A DNA stretch of 64,000 nt from Pilatotrama ljubarskyi (Eukaryota > Basidiomycota > Agaricomycetes > Polyporales > Polyporaceae): the NCBI GenBank assembly GCA_022385805.1, contig MU277700.1:236583-300582 (forward strand), given 5' to 3'. The notes below the pieces were generated by a model. That model was given only the letters and a program-made list of their open reading frames with translations. It had not been told where the DNA came from and did no database searches. The translations under genes were made by a program, and so were the position numbers. Position 1 is the first letter of the stretch, and each line of letters begins with the position of its first letter. This document shows, piece by piece, positions 34,357 through 47,470 of this stretch.

Positions 34357-35177
34357 AGTCCGTGGCCTGCCTGAGTGCCGGGGATCACCAAGGGATTACA
34401 CAGCGCGTCGAGCCGACATCAGGCTGAGAGATCTCCTGCTTGTCGGTCACGACGGATTCGCTGCCACATCGTCGTTTCCGTCACGCTGCTCGCGAGTGAG
34501 CGGCTGTTATGTATGTATTACGATTGGCAGACGAAGCTAGTACGGCGATAGACGGGGGTTCCAATGACTTCTGCTTCGAAGCGACCGGTTCCATTCGCAT
34601 GCCAGTGTATTCACCTGAGCGCAGTTCGAAGGCTCGTCCGTAGATGGTGGCAGTAACTTGTAAGGACGTCGGCGCATGAGCTGACGATCTCTCTACAGAG
34701 CCACCTGTCTTTGGATCCTTCACAACGGCCGCTTCCGCTAGCTACAAATATGCCGGAGCGGAAACATGGCTTCTCATTGTGGCCAGGAATGTTGATGCGG
34801 ATGGCGCTGGTCCGAGAGGTTCCAGGACGATCAACTGGCGCCGCGCAATGCATGTTCTCAGTTGACATGAGCTGTACCCTGCTCTATTCTTGAAAGTGCG
34901 AATTGAAGTCCCTACAATAACATAGAAACGCCGCAATAGGAGTGCACGACGCCGGACGCCGCTGCTACTCGACGACGCGGGGCCGACAACAATAACTCGA
35001 GCTTCTTGTAATAACCAACCTGTGCGGCATGAGCGTCTCACCAGAATATAAAGCACGCACCTTCACCGAATGTGTCGCCAAGGACCGTTCAGCCCTCGGA
35101 CGCGCTGCCAAGCACTAAGAGACACTCACAGCGTCGACTGCACACCGTATAATTACTCGCCCTATCCCAACGCTACA
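34357..35177. other. intergenic region
   Basis: Between APH-3 and the hypothetical gene at 35178. Only short frames without motifs were found. Confidence 0.4.
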
Positions 35178-36030
35178 ATGGGAAGAAGCGTCAATTACCC
35201 GCCCCCTGGGACATACGCTCTTCTGCGCGTCGATCCAGTGGCGTCCATAGCGCATTGCGCAGATCCGCTCGCTTCCGAAGCTGCGTCGCGCATCGTGCCA
35301 AAGACATATCTTGCACATCTGTTCAAGGTGCGTCGATGACCTCGTCGACCGCAGCATACGTCCGTTCGAAGGTACTCACGACCTCGCATCACAGATGACG
35401 AGCAGCCCTCGGTCCAAGCACCCGTGGCGCAGATACCGCGCTCACATCCTGGGGCCCAACGTCGACGACGGAGACTACCTCCGCACAGCGAGCCAAATCC
35501 CGATACACCCCAATGGCCCAGACGACGGCGGGCGCGCTCCGGTGCATCCCTCCAAGCCGTTTCCGTTTGCCGACTACTACCACTACGTGGCCGCAGAGGT
35601 GGAGGTACGTGTGCGCACGGAGATGACTTCTTACGACAGGGACGACGCCGTCAGCCTGGGGCAGGAGGATCAAGCATACCTGAGAGACTGCCGCGCGGAG
35701 GACGCTGAAGCCGCCATGCTGGCGTACGAGGGGACGAACGACCCCGACGTCTTGCGAGGGCTGCCGATGGGTAGGAAGGCCAAGTTCAAAGCCGCTCTCG
35801 CCGCGTTCAAAAGGACGTGCGCCAGAACGTTCGCTGCTGACCGTCCGGTCGCGAAAGACAAGGCGGCGGAGAAGACGTTCGACATGGACAAATATGAGGA
35901 GCTGTTCGCGCCGCTCGCGGACGAGGAACTGCCTGTGGTAGATCTCCAGTTCCGCCTTGAACGTGATGTCGCCATAGATATAGCGGGCCCTCAGGACTTC
36001 ATGAAGGAGACTGCCGCTCTACGTCGGTGA
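35178..36030 (+). CDS. hypothetical protein, no recognised domain
   Basis: Exons 35178-35327 and 35395-36030 join at a canonical GTGCGT/CAG intron in phase 0 to give 261 aa. The N-terminus MGRSVNYPPPGTYALLRV has no signal peptide. The middle is charged (DYYHYVAAEVEVRVRTEM), with a Lys/Ala-rich helix around KFKAALAAFKRTCARTF and an acidic Asp/Glu-rich C-terminal region. Continuous codon use, a good splice junction and a Kozak-like ACAATGG support a real gene. I do not recognise a family. It stands alone between APH-3 and the RNA-binding gene. Confidence 0.6.
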
Positions 36031-37757
36031 GCCGGAAGTCGGGTTCGTCGGCGTCCCAGCATTAGCACTGAAGAGCCCTCTGGCAGCATCGTTTCAGACG
36101 CCTATGCACGGCAACACGCCCAAGGAACAAGCCCTCTGAGAACCGGTGAGCATCCTCTCGCACAATACACCTCATGGGACCAAAACACTCACCGACTCTG
36201 AAAAGGCTCCCGTCTCAAAAGGGCAGTCAGGAAAGCGCGAGCTGCGGTTAAAGACTACTGCGAAACGGTCTCAAACGGGATGCACACGCATCGTCCACAG
36301 AGGACTCACCGCCGGCGGGACGACGTGGTAATCTATTCTGAGTCGATTTCTTCCGTCGCGTCGTGTGCATCGTCGTCGTCGTCATCGTCGTCATCGGACG
36401 CAGGCAATGTCTTGTCCATACTGGCGATGCTGTTCTGTCTGGAGGAGACGTCTGATTGAGCGTCGTTGGGCGATGCGGCTTATGTACGACCCCACTGGAC
36501 GATAGTGCGCATGATGCCTGGAATCGTCGTACGCAACATACCTATTCTGCGGACTGTGGGACCTTAGCTACATTCCTGATACCTACAATATGACTAGAAC
36601 ACTCACCCCTATAGTCTTACACCCGCCCACACCCAACCCTGTAGAACGACGTACCTGACTGGACACTCCTGCACGAACGCTGCGAACACGAGCTCGCGCG
36701 AGAGAGAAACAGAGACTCCATTGCTGCGCGGGTGTCGGTGTCGGTGCATGTAGAGTTACGGGTGAGATACACGCAAAAATTACTCGTCGTTATAGCACCC
36801 GCATCGATCGACCGCTCCGTCGTCGGTCGATCGCAATATACGGCCAAGGGAGTATAGTACCGGTATCAGGAGTGAGGGCGAGGAGAGAGAATATCAGACA
36901 GTATCAGAGTATCAGGGCACCTTCGCAAGGAGACGGGGGACAGGGACGGGGATAGGGAGGAGAGGGGCGTGCATATAGAGTATACCAAAGCAAAGAGCGG
37001 TCGCGACGGCGGCGGGGTACGCAAGGACCGCGTACCACGCGCCACGCATTAACAGAGGAGAACATAGAGAAGAAAAAAGAAAACAGAAACAGAAAAGGAA
37101 AGGGTGGCTGGGGGAGGGGGAGCGTTGGAAGTTCAGGAGGAGCGAGGAAGGAATAAACGAAGGGAATGTTGTGGTGGTCGCGGCGGTTGGGGGCTCGAGG
37201 TGGAGACCGGAGCGTAGCGGGGGAGGGAATCAAGGAGGCGAGCGACGAAAGTCAAGTTGATAAAGAACGAACAACCAATAGCCCAAGGTCCACGCGCCCA
37301 CGCGTCTGGAACGCGTACGCGCGCGGCGTGCCACACTCCGAGACCCCGCGCAGTTCCCTATCGCAGCTAGCAGGAGGCAACAGTGACAACAGCGTTGTCG
37401 ACGGTTTTGCGGGTGAGCGAGAGTCATGACGAAAGGGGGGGGGGGGAGTGGTACAATCGCGGGAGGGAGCAGCACGGATTTCAGAGGCGTCGAGAGACAA
37501 AGACAGAGCGAGCACGATATACAGTAGGGGAGGGGTATCCAAGCAGCAGCCACTTCGTCGTCGTCTTCATACAATGAGTTCTCGCGGCGCACGGGGCAGC
37601 AGCAACGCAGGGGTATGCATCTGCGCTGCTTTCTCGATTTGTCTTATGTTGTCGTATATCGTCCGTCTTCCATCGTGGTCCTGGCGATGTCCGTTGCGGT
37701 GGGTCACATCCTAGGTCACGTCGCCATCGCCATTGCCATCGCCATCGTCGGCGCTCT
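36031..37757. other. intergenic region with low-complexity tracts
   Basis: A (GAT/GAC)n tract at 36368-36398 would encode about ten Asp on the minus strand just before a stop at 36333; it could be the last exon of an unseen gene, but the upstream exons are not recoverable. A G12 run lies at 37435-37446 and (GCCATC)n repeats at 37720-37752 flank the 3' end of the RRM gene. Otherwise it looks like the 3' UTR and flank of that gene. Confidence 0.45.
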
Positions 37758-40454
37758 TCACGCCGACGGCTCGACCTCGCCCGAGGGAATGTCCACGTCG
37801 TGAGCCTCGTCCTCTACGCCGTTCTTCACCGCGTTCAGTGCGTCCTCCGACGGCTCCACCGCGCTCACCGGCTGCGAGTTCGCCGCTCCATTCCCGCTGT
37901 TCCCACCACCACCACCACCTCCGCCATTCCTCCGCCCACCAGACCCACCCTGGGGCCCCGACCGCGGCGGGTTCGCACACCGGTCCTTCCCGTGCGCGAT
38001 CCGGAGGTTCGCGTAGTCCGGCTTGTTCTTCACGCCGTCGATCGCCTTGATGGCGTTCGAGATGTTCGTGAAGTTCACGAACGCACAGTTCTTCTCTCGC
38101 AGGAAGTTCACCAGCTCGATCTCGCCGTACTCCCCAAAGTCCCGGCGCAGCTTCTCTTCCGTGAACGTGTCAAAGTCCTCGACGTTCCCGACGTATACGT
38201 TGCGCGTGGCACCCGCGTGCACCGCGAGCGCGAGCGCCGGCGGGAGCGGGCCCGAGTTCTTGCCCCATCCGATCTTCAGCCGGCGATTGTTGAGCGTCAG
38301 GCCTTGGTACGAGGCGACTTGGAAGAACGTCAGCGCCGCGGCGGGGTCGACGAACGTCACGAACTGCGACACCATGTCAGCGATCGTTCATCGAGCAAAC
38401 AAAAGGGGACACTCACAGCGATATGCTTATCCTGCATATAACGCAAGCTCTGGAGCACGCCGCCTCTGATCGCGTTGCACAAATCCTCCGTCGTCGTCTC
38501 CGGGTGGATGTTCCCGAGATACACCGTCCTGTTCAAGCTCTGCGCCCCGCCCATGCCCGCCGCAAGGCTCTGCAGCGCGTCCGCGGGCGAGAACGGCATG
38601 TACGGTGAGAGCGGCGACGCGAACGGGTTCCCGTTCGAAATGGGCGAGAGCGCTGCAGATTGCGCGACGAGGGACTGGGCAGCGGCGGCCTGCGCGGCTT
38701 GGGCAGCGGCCTGCTGCGACTTGGGGATGTACGCGCAGCGGTCCTTGCCATAGTTGACGCGCTTCCCGGCCCACGCGGGCTCGGTCGGAAGCGTGTTCAC
38801 GACCTGCCACATGGCATCAGTACAATGTGAAGAGGGAGAAGCACGGGGCACGCGAAACAAGCTTACCTTGGTGGCGGTGGAGATGCTCAAGAAGTGCACG
38901 AAGCCGATGTTCTTGTCGCGCACGATCTTCACCTGGTCGATCAGCCCAAACCGGCTCAGATCGTCCCGCAGCTGCTCCTCCGTCATCCCCTCATCCAACC
39001 CACCCAAATACACGTTCCTGCTCGCGTTGCTTTGCTGGATCGCCAAAGCGACCTGGCTGGGGACAGGGCTCGGCTTGCCCCAACCGATCTTCAGCTCCTG
39101 CCCGTGCAGCGCGAGCTTCTTGATCAACGCGTCCGCATGGAACGCCGCAGCGGTCGCCCCGTCCAGGAACGACAGGAACACGCACGACTTCTCGGGGAGG
39201 ACGCGCACAGACTCGAGCGGGCCGAAGTGCACGAGGTTGAGCAGCTCGTCGACGGACGCGGTCGCGGGCAGGTTCCCGACGTACACCGTGCGCGCGGTCG
39301 TGTTGCTCTGGGCGGAGAGCGCGGCCGTCAGAGCAGCGGGCGAGTAGGGAGACGCTTGCGGGTTCGGGATAGTGAGTGACGGCAGGCGCTGTTGGTTCAG
39401 CTGCTGTGGACGGGAAAGAAGCTAGTGTGAGCATCTAAATGAGAAGCACGCGAGCGATAGTCGTTCGGCCATGCCGGTAAATGCGATCGATCGAAACAGC
39501 TGCTTCGCGGTCCGCCTTTCCTGCAGCCAAGACGCAGTCTGCCCGCCACGTCCACGAGCGCCCTTGTCCACTCCCACTCCATGTACCCTTCCTAACCCAT
39601 GCAGATCTCCAGCAAAGGAGAGCAGCATGAGCTTGTTGGCGGACTTGAGATCGCGAATGCGACGTGGAGCGCTTCATGATCTCCGCAACAGCAGCTTCTC
39701 CGCCTCCAAGAGGCGGTCTTCTGCGCCACGTCGACGCGTCCCCCAGGCATTGCCACTCCATCCACCCTTCTCGTGCACGCATATAGCTCGAAAACTCACC
39801 TGCGCAAAGTTCGCCATCTGCCCGTTATACGCAAATCCCTGCAACACACCCATCTGCGGCAACCCCATGCTCAACATGTTATACCCGTTGAACCCGCCGT
39901 ACGGGTTTGCGCTGTTCGGCGTGACGGCCGACTGTGGCTGCTGTTGTTGCTGGTGCTGACCGGGCTGCTGCTGCTGGGGCGTGTAGGGCCCAGCGGTGTT
40001 GGGGCTCATTTGACCGGGCATGCCGCCGTTCGTCGCGACGGCGGTGTTCACGCTGAGAGTCGGGGTGGAGTAGAGCGCGTTCGCGCCGGCGCCCATGCCT
40101 GCGCCCATCTGGGCGAAGCCGGAGGACGGAGGCGAGTTGTTGTAGTGACCGTGGCCGTTCTGTTGGGCGAGGGCGGCTTGTGGGCCGTAGCCATAGTTGG
40201 CGAAGGCGTCGCGGTTGGCGGCAGAGGGGTTGGCAGGAAGGCCATTCGCGGCGTTGTTGGGGCCGAAGGAAGTAGGGGACCAGCGGGCCTTTTTGGCGTC
40301 GGGGCCGCCGACGGTGTCCATGGACCTCTGTGATGAGTCCATAAGCGGCGATGCGTACGACAGGAAGGACGGGGAGACAGACCTTCATCATATCGATATC
40401 GAAGGCGGCGTAGGGTTGGTACTGGGATGCAAACGCTGTCTGGGAGTCATCCAT
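37758..40454 (-). CDS. four-RRM RNA-binding protein, Nrd1/Mrn1 type
   Basis: Five exons, 40454-40383, 40327-39800, 39403-38867, 38803-38417 and 38363-37758, give 2130 nt and 709 aa. An N-terminal low-complexity region rich in Gln, Asn, Gly and Pro (residues 1-230) precedes four RNA recognition motifs with RNP2/RNP1-like cores: [49 protein letters not shown] and [16 protein letters not shown]. The repeated LKIGWGK after RRMs and YGKDRCAY are typical of fission-yeast Nrd1 and budding-yeast Mrn1, which bind AU-rich mRNAs and control differentiation or stress responses. The C-terminus is a Gly-rich stretch and an acidic tail. Introns 1 and 3-4 are short; intron 2 is about 400 bp. It appears intact. 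Confidence 0.93.
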
Positions 40455-41699
40455 GGCGATGCGACGGCAAGAGAGAGACGAGGGTTGGATGGGGCGTTGT
40501 GTGTGGGTAAGGAAGAAAGGAGAGAAAGCAGGTCAGACAGCGAGCGTGGGGTCGGGACGAAGCGAGGAGGAGGAGGAGGAGGAGGGCGAGGGTGAGGACG
40601 CGAGGGCAAAGGAATGTGGGCAGAAAAAGACACGCACAAAAAGAGGGCGAGTGCGGTGGGTGATGGGGACTGGATATATTGCAAGCAAAGCTGGCGGGGT
40701 TGTAGGATTATTTAAGAAGGCAATTCGCTCGCAAACCCACCGCGGGCAGAAAGTGGAAGGGAAGGGAAGAAAGTGCAGAGAGAGGGAGACAGCAGCTCAG
40801 CACAAACCCGGCAGAGTCCCTCGCCAGCCGATCACCATCCCACGCGACCGCACGGACCACCTCCTTCCCCTTCCGGCCCCGTCTCTACCCAACGCCGGCT
40901 CTTCCTTCATCACTCCCGTCGCCTCCCCGCCGCGTTTCAATCCACACGCGAGATGCTCTCCTCCAAATCTCTCTTCTCCACTCCGTCCCGCTCATGAACC
41001 CCCATTCCGAACCCGTCGAAGCCACTTTTATGTGATTGGCGGGCCCACCTCCAGTGCGGAAACGGAGCGAGGATCAGGCACGCACCGGAAAGGGTCTGAT
41101 CTCCTTGTCTTCTTGTCGCACAAGTCAACTCCTTCGCCGCCCGCCTCGGCGGTCTCATTACCCTCCGCTCGTGGACGGCGCGATGCCGGGATGTAGATAA
41201 TGGTCCGCGGCTCGTGAAGCAGTCGTTCCTGACATTTATTGACACCAGCGGTTGTATGCATCGTTTGAGTAATACGTGGGCGCAGAAGGGACTTCCATAC
41301 GTGTTCGCAGAATATCAGCACGCCGAGCTGTCCGATAGTGTACCATGAGTCCTTTTCCCAATTGAGCTACCCTGTAGCAGCACTATTGCGTCTATGCTCT
41401 TCAGCCGGAATACCCTCATCGCCTCGGTGATGTCAATAGTGTCCGATACAGCTCACGGCTCAGGAGTATGGCTGCATCTCACCGACCCTGCGTGCCCAGC
41501 CTAGCTAGACACTGTCAGACCACTCACCACATGCAACGACCGCTCAGCCTCTGGAGGGTGGTATATGTCTTACATATAGCCGTCTCACCGATTCAAATAT
41601 TCATCCTCCAAAGTCTTATCTTCCCAATCTACCTTTTCATCCGGACATGACACGGGTATATGCGTCCTTACATCCCCGGGCCCTATGGCTCAAGCAACA
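40455..41699. other. intergenic region
   Basis: The upstream 600 bp is strongly purine-rich on the plus strand (GAGGAGGAGGAGGAGG near 40566), consistent with a pyrimidine-rich promoter/5' UTR for the RRM gene. No further gene was found. Confidence 0.45.
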
Positions 41700-43825
41700 T
41701 CACAACCTCGCAGCCGCCAATGACTCCCTTCCCTCCCGCTCACGTTCCTCCAGTGTCGCCTCCCTCCCAAACTCCCGAGCCTTGGGCTCCGCCTCCACCT
41801 CCTTCCCCGCAAGTTCATGTTGCGCACGCTGAACGTCGTCCGTGTCCTCGTCGGCGACGTGTCTGAGCACCCACCCCACGCACTCGTCCACAAACCGCTC
41901 CTTCACGCCCTCCGGCTCGTGCACCAGCTCGTGGAAGCCGTCCTACGTCGACGTCAGCGCGTGCTCCAAAACCGAAGGAGGGTGGAAAGAGGGGGACGTA
42001 CGGGGAAGGGCTTGAACTCCTTGTCCGCCGCGTCGACTTTGTTGTAGAATTCTTCGGCCGCTGCGAACGACGTCACCTAGGGATTTCGCGGTCAGCGTAT
42101 GCGCACTTTGCGGCGTCGAGTATGTGAAGCGACGGCGGACGAGCACCAGCCGGGGGATACCGAGGCCTTGAGCGCACAGCCGACGGCCGATGGCTCAAAC
42201 GCACTGACAAGACCGCCCGGTCGATGCCGCCAGGGAGCGATGAAACGTCCTCAGGACAGCACCTCGCCTACCTGCGAGATGAAGCTTCCTCCGAGGACAT
42301 CCATCTCGGCTGTCGCTGAACACAACAGAAGTGGCCTTTGCCAAGGTAGGCAAGGTCCCCGACGCGGCGACATAGCGGCGGGGAGGCGGTAATGACCACC
42401 TTCTCGCGGGTAGCGCGAGGAGTCGCGAGTATATGCATCGGGCGGGAGTCGCCGGGTCGAAGGCTGTACGTCGGGAGAGTAGGTGCGCAGACAGGCGTCC
42501 GCCAGAATGGTCGCGGTCGTTCTTGTCGTGCCGCTGACATGCCGGCTTCTGGGCTCTCCCGTTCGCGAGGTGTTCGTGCCGCCAACTTGACCACCGAATC
42601 AAGGGCGTCGACAAGGACGAGGTGGCTCGTCAACGCCTATCGCACAGGCTCCTCGAGACGTAGATCGGCTTCCACCAACTGGCGACGTGCCCTCAGCCTG
42701 CCGTCAGCGCATGCGTTCGTGCACCTTGTCTTGTGCTGGCGACAGGCTGCCAGGCGCTGCTACACAAAAACAAAACACCTCGGGCAGGCGTCACTCACTC
42801 TATCGGCCGTGCCGTGCACGATCATCAGCTGTCCAACCAAGTCATGAACATCTATCGTACGCTGCCGGCACTTGACCGAATCTGCCAGACTCACCGGTAA
42901 ACTCCGCGGCCAGTGCTTGTAGTCGTTCCACAGCAGCTGTTCACCCTACAGCATCGGGCACGTCAGGACGCTGATGCTGGGGTATCAGAGAGTCAGCACG
43001 AAGGGACGTACTCCGCTCAGCATGTCGCGCAGCCCTCGCAGCGAGCCTTTCTGGATGATCAACGGGTCATTCGCGTTCGCCTCGTTCGCGGCCTTGTCGT
43101 GCGACAAGTCCTATCCAGCCACATGGCATCGTTAGCGTCCGCCTTCGCGGGGCGATCGTGCGATGCGGAGAAGTGGACGCACCTCCACCGGGACAGGCGC
43201 GTCAAACAAGAGGTTGGGCATGAGGAGGCTCGCCTTCCCACCGACGAATCGCAGAACCTTAGACGCCGGGTAGGTCTGCAGGAGGAGCGGACTGGACGCG
43301 ATGACTCCCGAGAGCATCGACAGCGTCTCGCGCGCGGGGGGAGGTGCCGTCCGCGTCGCGAACGCGAGCGCGAGCCCGCCGCCCTATCCCACATGTCAAC
43401 ACCGTATGCCTCAGCGACGGCCACCGCGCAACTGGGCTCACCATCGAATGGCCCATCAGAAAAAGCGGCACCTCCGGGAACTCCCCCTTCAGCTTCCTCA
43501 ACCACCACTCGATATCGCGCAGCTGCTCCGGCCAGCTCGTCCGCCCATACGCGCTCCCCTTGCTCCTGCGTTCCTTGTCGAGCGCGGTGCGCCCGAACCC
43601 GCGCTGGTCGTACGTGAAGACCGTGATGCCCCTCTCCGCGTACCGTCTATGGGCCCACTCGTACCGCCCGACGTGCTCGGCGAAGCCGTGCACGAACAGG
43701 AGGACCGCACGGGGCTCGGCGGAGGGGTAGGTGCGCGTGTAGAATTGGGTGCCGTCCGCCCCGGGGATCCACGCTTCGGTAAACCCTGAGCTTGGGCTCG
43801 AGCTTGCGGACGTGTTCGGTGTCAT
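41700..43825 (-). CDS. alpha/beta hydrolase, monoacylglycerol-lipase-like (serine aminopeptidase S33 family)
   Basis: Seven exons, 43825-43442, 43383-43183, 43110-43012, 42945-42895, 42828-42799, 42076-42002 and 41942-41700 (1083 nt, 360 aa). The oxyanion-hole motif FVHGFAEH lies near residue 45. The nucleophile elbow GHSMGGG is split by intron 1 (Ser about 127). The acid is Asp about 254 in VHGTADR, and the catalytic His is about 284 in GFHELVHEPE. This matches Yju3/MGL enzymes, which release fatty acid from monoacylglycerols at lipid droplets. The C-terminal about 60 residues form a charged extension. Intron 5 (42077-42798, 722 bp) is more than ten times longer than its siblings. The triad and splice sites are intact. 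Confidence 0.92.
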
Positions 43826-45477
43826 GTCAGTCTCCGGGCAGCTGGTGTAGGTGTCGGACTCGCTGTGTGTGCAGGAGCGGCGGTAAGTCAGTGAGGGGGA
43901 GAACTGGGAACGCCCCTCGCTGCGCCTCGCTGGGCAATCATATGCGCAGAGGCCCGTTTCCGCGTCATCGGCAGCGGCAGCGGCTGGTGTTTGAAGCTGA
44001 AAGCCGCCGGTGCGGAAACGCCCTCGTCACGCGGGCGCGTCGTGATGCGCGTGATGCGCTAGTCCCGATTGGCCTGAGGGGCCGTCGGCTTTGCCTTATC
44101 CGGTAATACCGCCGTTCGGAGCGCCCGCCGCCTGGAAGGCGGACGTGTTCCGCTCGAGTGTTCATTCATCTTGAGTTCTACTCTCGCCTCGGCGTCGTCC
44201 GCGTAGGGCCGAGTGACTATATGCGCCTTCGAGCAAGTGGCACTTCGCAGTCCAAACTCGTGCAATACGAATTCCGCCTGTGCCGGTGACGTACGTCCAA
44301 CCCTTCCTCGCCTGGATCGAAACCTCAGGCCTCCGCGCTGAGTACGTTACAGCAGCAGCCTGAGACGATGGATCAGGTTCCCAAGCGTCGCCGCCCTGCG
44401 TTGCGGCGCGGCGAGAATGCTTTGGATCCGGGTCATGATGCTCGACCTACGCCACGATTGCTTCGCGTTTTTCATCAAGTTTCATGGTGATGAGCGCTGC
44501 GTATGCATAGGTTCAGTCATGGAGGTGGTGCTGCCAGTCATGAGGGTGGGGAAGGATGGAAATACCTCACAGGAGAAGTCCTTTCCCTGGAGGTGATCGT
44601 CGTCTCGACGAGCGTGCGCCGCGCTGGCATCGTGAACTTTATGCGTTATACAACGATGGCGGTCCTGGTGTCTAGTGGCGGTCGCAGTGAGCGGTTCAAC
44701 GTCGTCGTCGAGCTCGCTGCGCTCGCGCTTCGCCGGACAGACGTCGGGCATGCTCATTCTGGTAACCGAAAGGAAGCAACGATGTTACAGGGAGCGCCCA
44801 TACTAACGGCCAGAGCTTCTCGCCGTTCTTCGACCATGACCGCACTTGCCCGCCGCATTCTCATCCGTGCTATCCAAACGACCGTATGTCAACTTCACTT
44901 CGTACAATATGTGTTCGGAGATGGACTTGCTGATGTAATATGACCCGTTGACTGCACGCAGACAGCTACAGTACGGCAGAGAAGGAACGTCTGTCTTCCG
45001 CGGAACCAGAGGGTGACGTGCGACTCTGATGTCACAGTGCGGACGCTTATTACTGCGCTGTCAGCTGCAGCACTGAGATATAATGATTTCGTGGTTCCAT
45101 ACGAGTCACCCAGGAGTCCACGCCAGGTCCTTTTATCACTGTGAGTATGCGCGGACGCACTCCTCAGTTCTGGTAAGTGTTGTATTTGGATTTGAAGATG
45201 GATGCTGATGGCAGTCGCACGTCGTGTCGTGCCCAGGCGGTGCCTCGTGTCGGGGTTCGCGCGTCTAGCCTATGGCTTCTCCAAATACTCGATATTATGT
45301 AGCTCACTGTCAGGCTGCGCTCACTTATCCGTCCACCCAACGCCCTCCCAATCCACGCCTCTCGTGAGGACAGTCGTTTCGAAAGCGCCAGCATTGCTTG
45401 TTCAACCGCTCGCGTGAGATTTTCATCGGAAGCTACGGAGTCGATCGTCCCTGACGCATGCACCCACAGAATCAGAG
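43826..45477. other. intergenic region
   Basis: The promoter side of the hydrolase gene, then sequence upstream of HET-2. A 146-codon plus-strand frame (44503-44943) has no recognisable motif and I do not call it. The open frames look like chance products of the GC-rich composition. Confidence 0.4.
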
Positions 45478-47470
45478 ATGTGGTTGCTCCGCACTAGCAC
45501 AGCAAAGTTGGTGCACTGCGACAGCCCCTACGATGTCAAAGGCGGATATGCGATCCTCTCACACGTCTGGCAGGAGCATGAACAGTCTTTCAACGATATT
45601 CAGGCGCTGCGATCGCAGCTCGCCACCACGGGGTTCAAGTGTTCTCTCCGCGTTCGCGTCTCGGCCAAGATAAGAGAATGCTGCACCCTGGCAAAGACCC
45701 ACGGCTACGACTGGTTGTGGATCGATACCTGCTGCATCGACAGATCGAGCAGTGCCGAGCTCTCCGAGGCTGTCAACTCCATGTACGAGTGGTATGCCCT
45801 TTCGCAGGTCTGCTACGCGTATCTGCAGGACGTGCCGAGCGCAGACGACCCGCATGCTCCCGATTCCACGTTTCGCCGAAGCAAATGGTTCACGCGTAGC
45901 TGGACCCTCCAGGAGCTGATCGCCCCCCGGTGTGTCGTCTTCCTCGGGCAGGATTGGACGGTTCTTGGGACCAAGGCGCGCCTCGCACCTCTTCTCCAGG
46001 ACATCACCGGCATAGACACCGACATACTTACGTTCCGTCAGGAGCTGGGCAACGTGAGCGTCGCTCGACGCATGTCATGGGCGTCCTGCCGTAATGCGAC
46101 GCGCGTCGAAGACGAGGCGTATTCTCTCATGGGCCTTTTTGGCGTCCACATGCCCACCATATATGGCGAAGGACGTAGGGCCTTCAGACGACTGCAAGAG
46201 GAGATTCTCAAGCGCACCTCTGACCAGACGCTGTTTGCGTGGGGGAACGTCTTACCGATCAGGACTGCACCCTTTCGAGAGCGATTGGCCTACGGCAGCT
46301 ATCATCCTGATAACCACATGTTTGCTCCTTCTCCTGCGGCATTCAACCAATCTGCTGCGATGGTACCAGTGCCAATGGAGGCGGCTGTAGAAAATGCCAT
46401 GCGAACGCTCGGGATCCAGCAGCTACCTCGTACTTCCCAGGTAAGGGAGGGCTTCCACACGAACGCGCTTCCACTGATTTGTCTTGCAGAGCGCGCATGC
46501 ATGGAGTATGCATCAACCGGGGGATGTACCATCGAGCATTCCGCTGCCCGACTTCACGGTCACGTCGCATGGCATCCGTTCACTTCTACTGGTAATTCAG
46601 GGATCCGTAGATGAATCCTCCATCGCCATCGCCATCCTCGCTTGCAAAGACAACTCTACGGGATCGTACGTCGGGCTGCTACTCCGGCGGCGCCTCGACA
46701 TACAAGCCAAGCTGCAGTACCCTCGATACCACATCGGCATAACCGTTCGCGGTGCGCACGAGTGGATGCGGCTGCGCTTCCGGCTCTCGCAGGTCGAGTG
46801 GGCTCGACACACGCTCTCCTTCAACGCTAGCGGCATCACAGTCTCCTGGCAGCAGCTGTACATCTCCCACCGTCCGCCTTCGCGCTCTCCCGTCCCTCGG
46901 TTGCAGAAGGGCACAAATTTCCGCTTCTACTTCCCACGTTGGCTCGAGGTCGAGCTCGGGAGGCAGGGTTTCCGTCCAGACGTGGCGCTCCCCACCTCCC
47001 GGACTGCAGGCCCCAAGTTGACGCAGAACGGCGCCATGGCGACATATACGTTCACTCATCAAGTCGTGCGGGATGCTTTTCGGATTCACGTTGGATACTG
47101 CGGCGGGGCACCTTGGGCCACCGCGGCGTTCGTAGGGATGGGACGGCGTGGATCAGTGGCTGCGTCGAAACGCACCGCCCTGCCAGCACCCCGCAGTCAT
47201 ATCATGGTCGCCCCGAGCACGGTCACGCCACAAAACACCAGCGTTGTTTGCGAGTGCGGACCGGACGACGTCAGGTTGTGGCCAGACGGCAGTCGAGTCT
47301 TCGGTGACTCGCGCAGAAACGTCCAACTCACGTTCACTCGCGCGTACGGCGGTAGCACGCACCTGTTAGACGTTCGGGTCGGCGGCTCCGTCTATCACAG
47401 TAGCTCAGCGCGAACAACGAGAAGGCTCATAAACAGCATCGCACGTCCCATATCGCGTCTGTTGTTCTAG
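45478..47470 (+). CDS. HET-domain protein, HET-E-like (paralogue 2)
   Basis: Exons 45478-46440 (963 nt, the same length as in paralogue 1) and 46490-47470 (981 nt) join in phase 0 through GTAAGG...CAG, giving 647 aa. The HET blocks are GGYAILSHVWQEHEQSF, WIDTCCIDRSSSAELSEAV, YEWYALSQVCYAYL and RSWTLQELIAP, followed by RMSWASCRNATRVEDEAYSL and MPTIYGEGRRAF. The C-terminal domain begins around PDFTVTSHGIRS and corresponds to PEFVVTSQGVRC in the gene at 24854. It is predicted to act in non-self recognition, with no death-effector domain identified. It converges on the APH gene at 47797 (326 bp apart). No damage was seen. Confidence 0.9.

Noticed and set aside
36333..36420. Acidic Asp-tract ORF on the minus strand as a separate gene
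   Set aside because: Only a possible last exon can be drawn. Upstream sequence has stops and no consistent exon, so no gene was called.
44503..44943. 146-codon plus-strand ORF upstream of HET-2
   Set aside because: No recognised domain, and the opposite strand is equally open.
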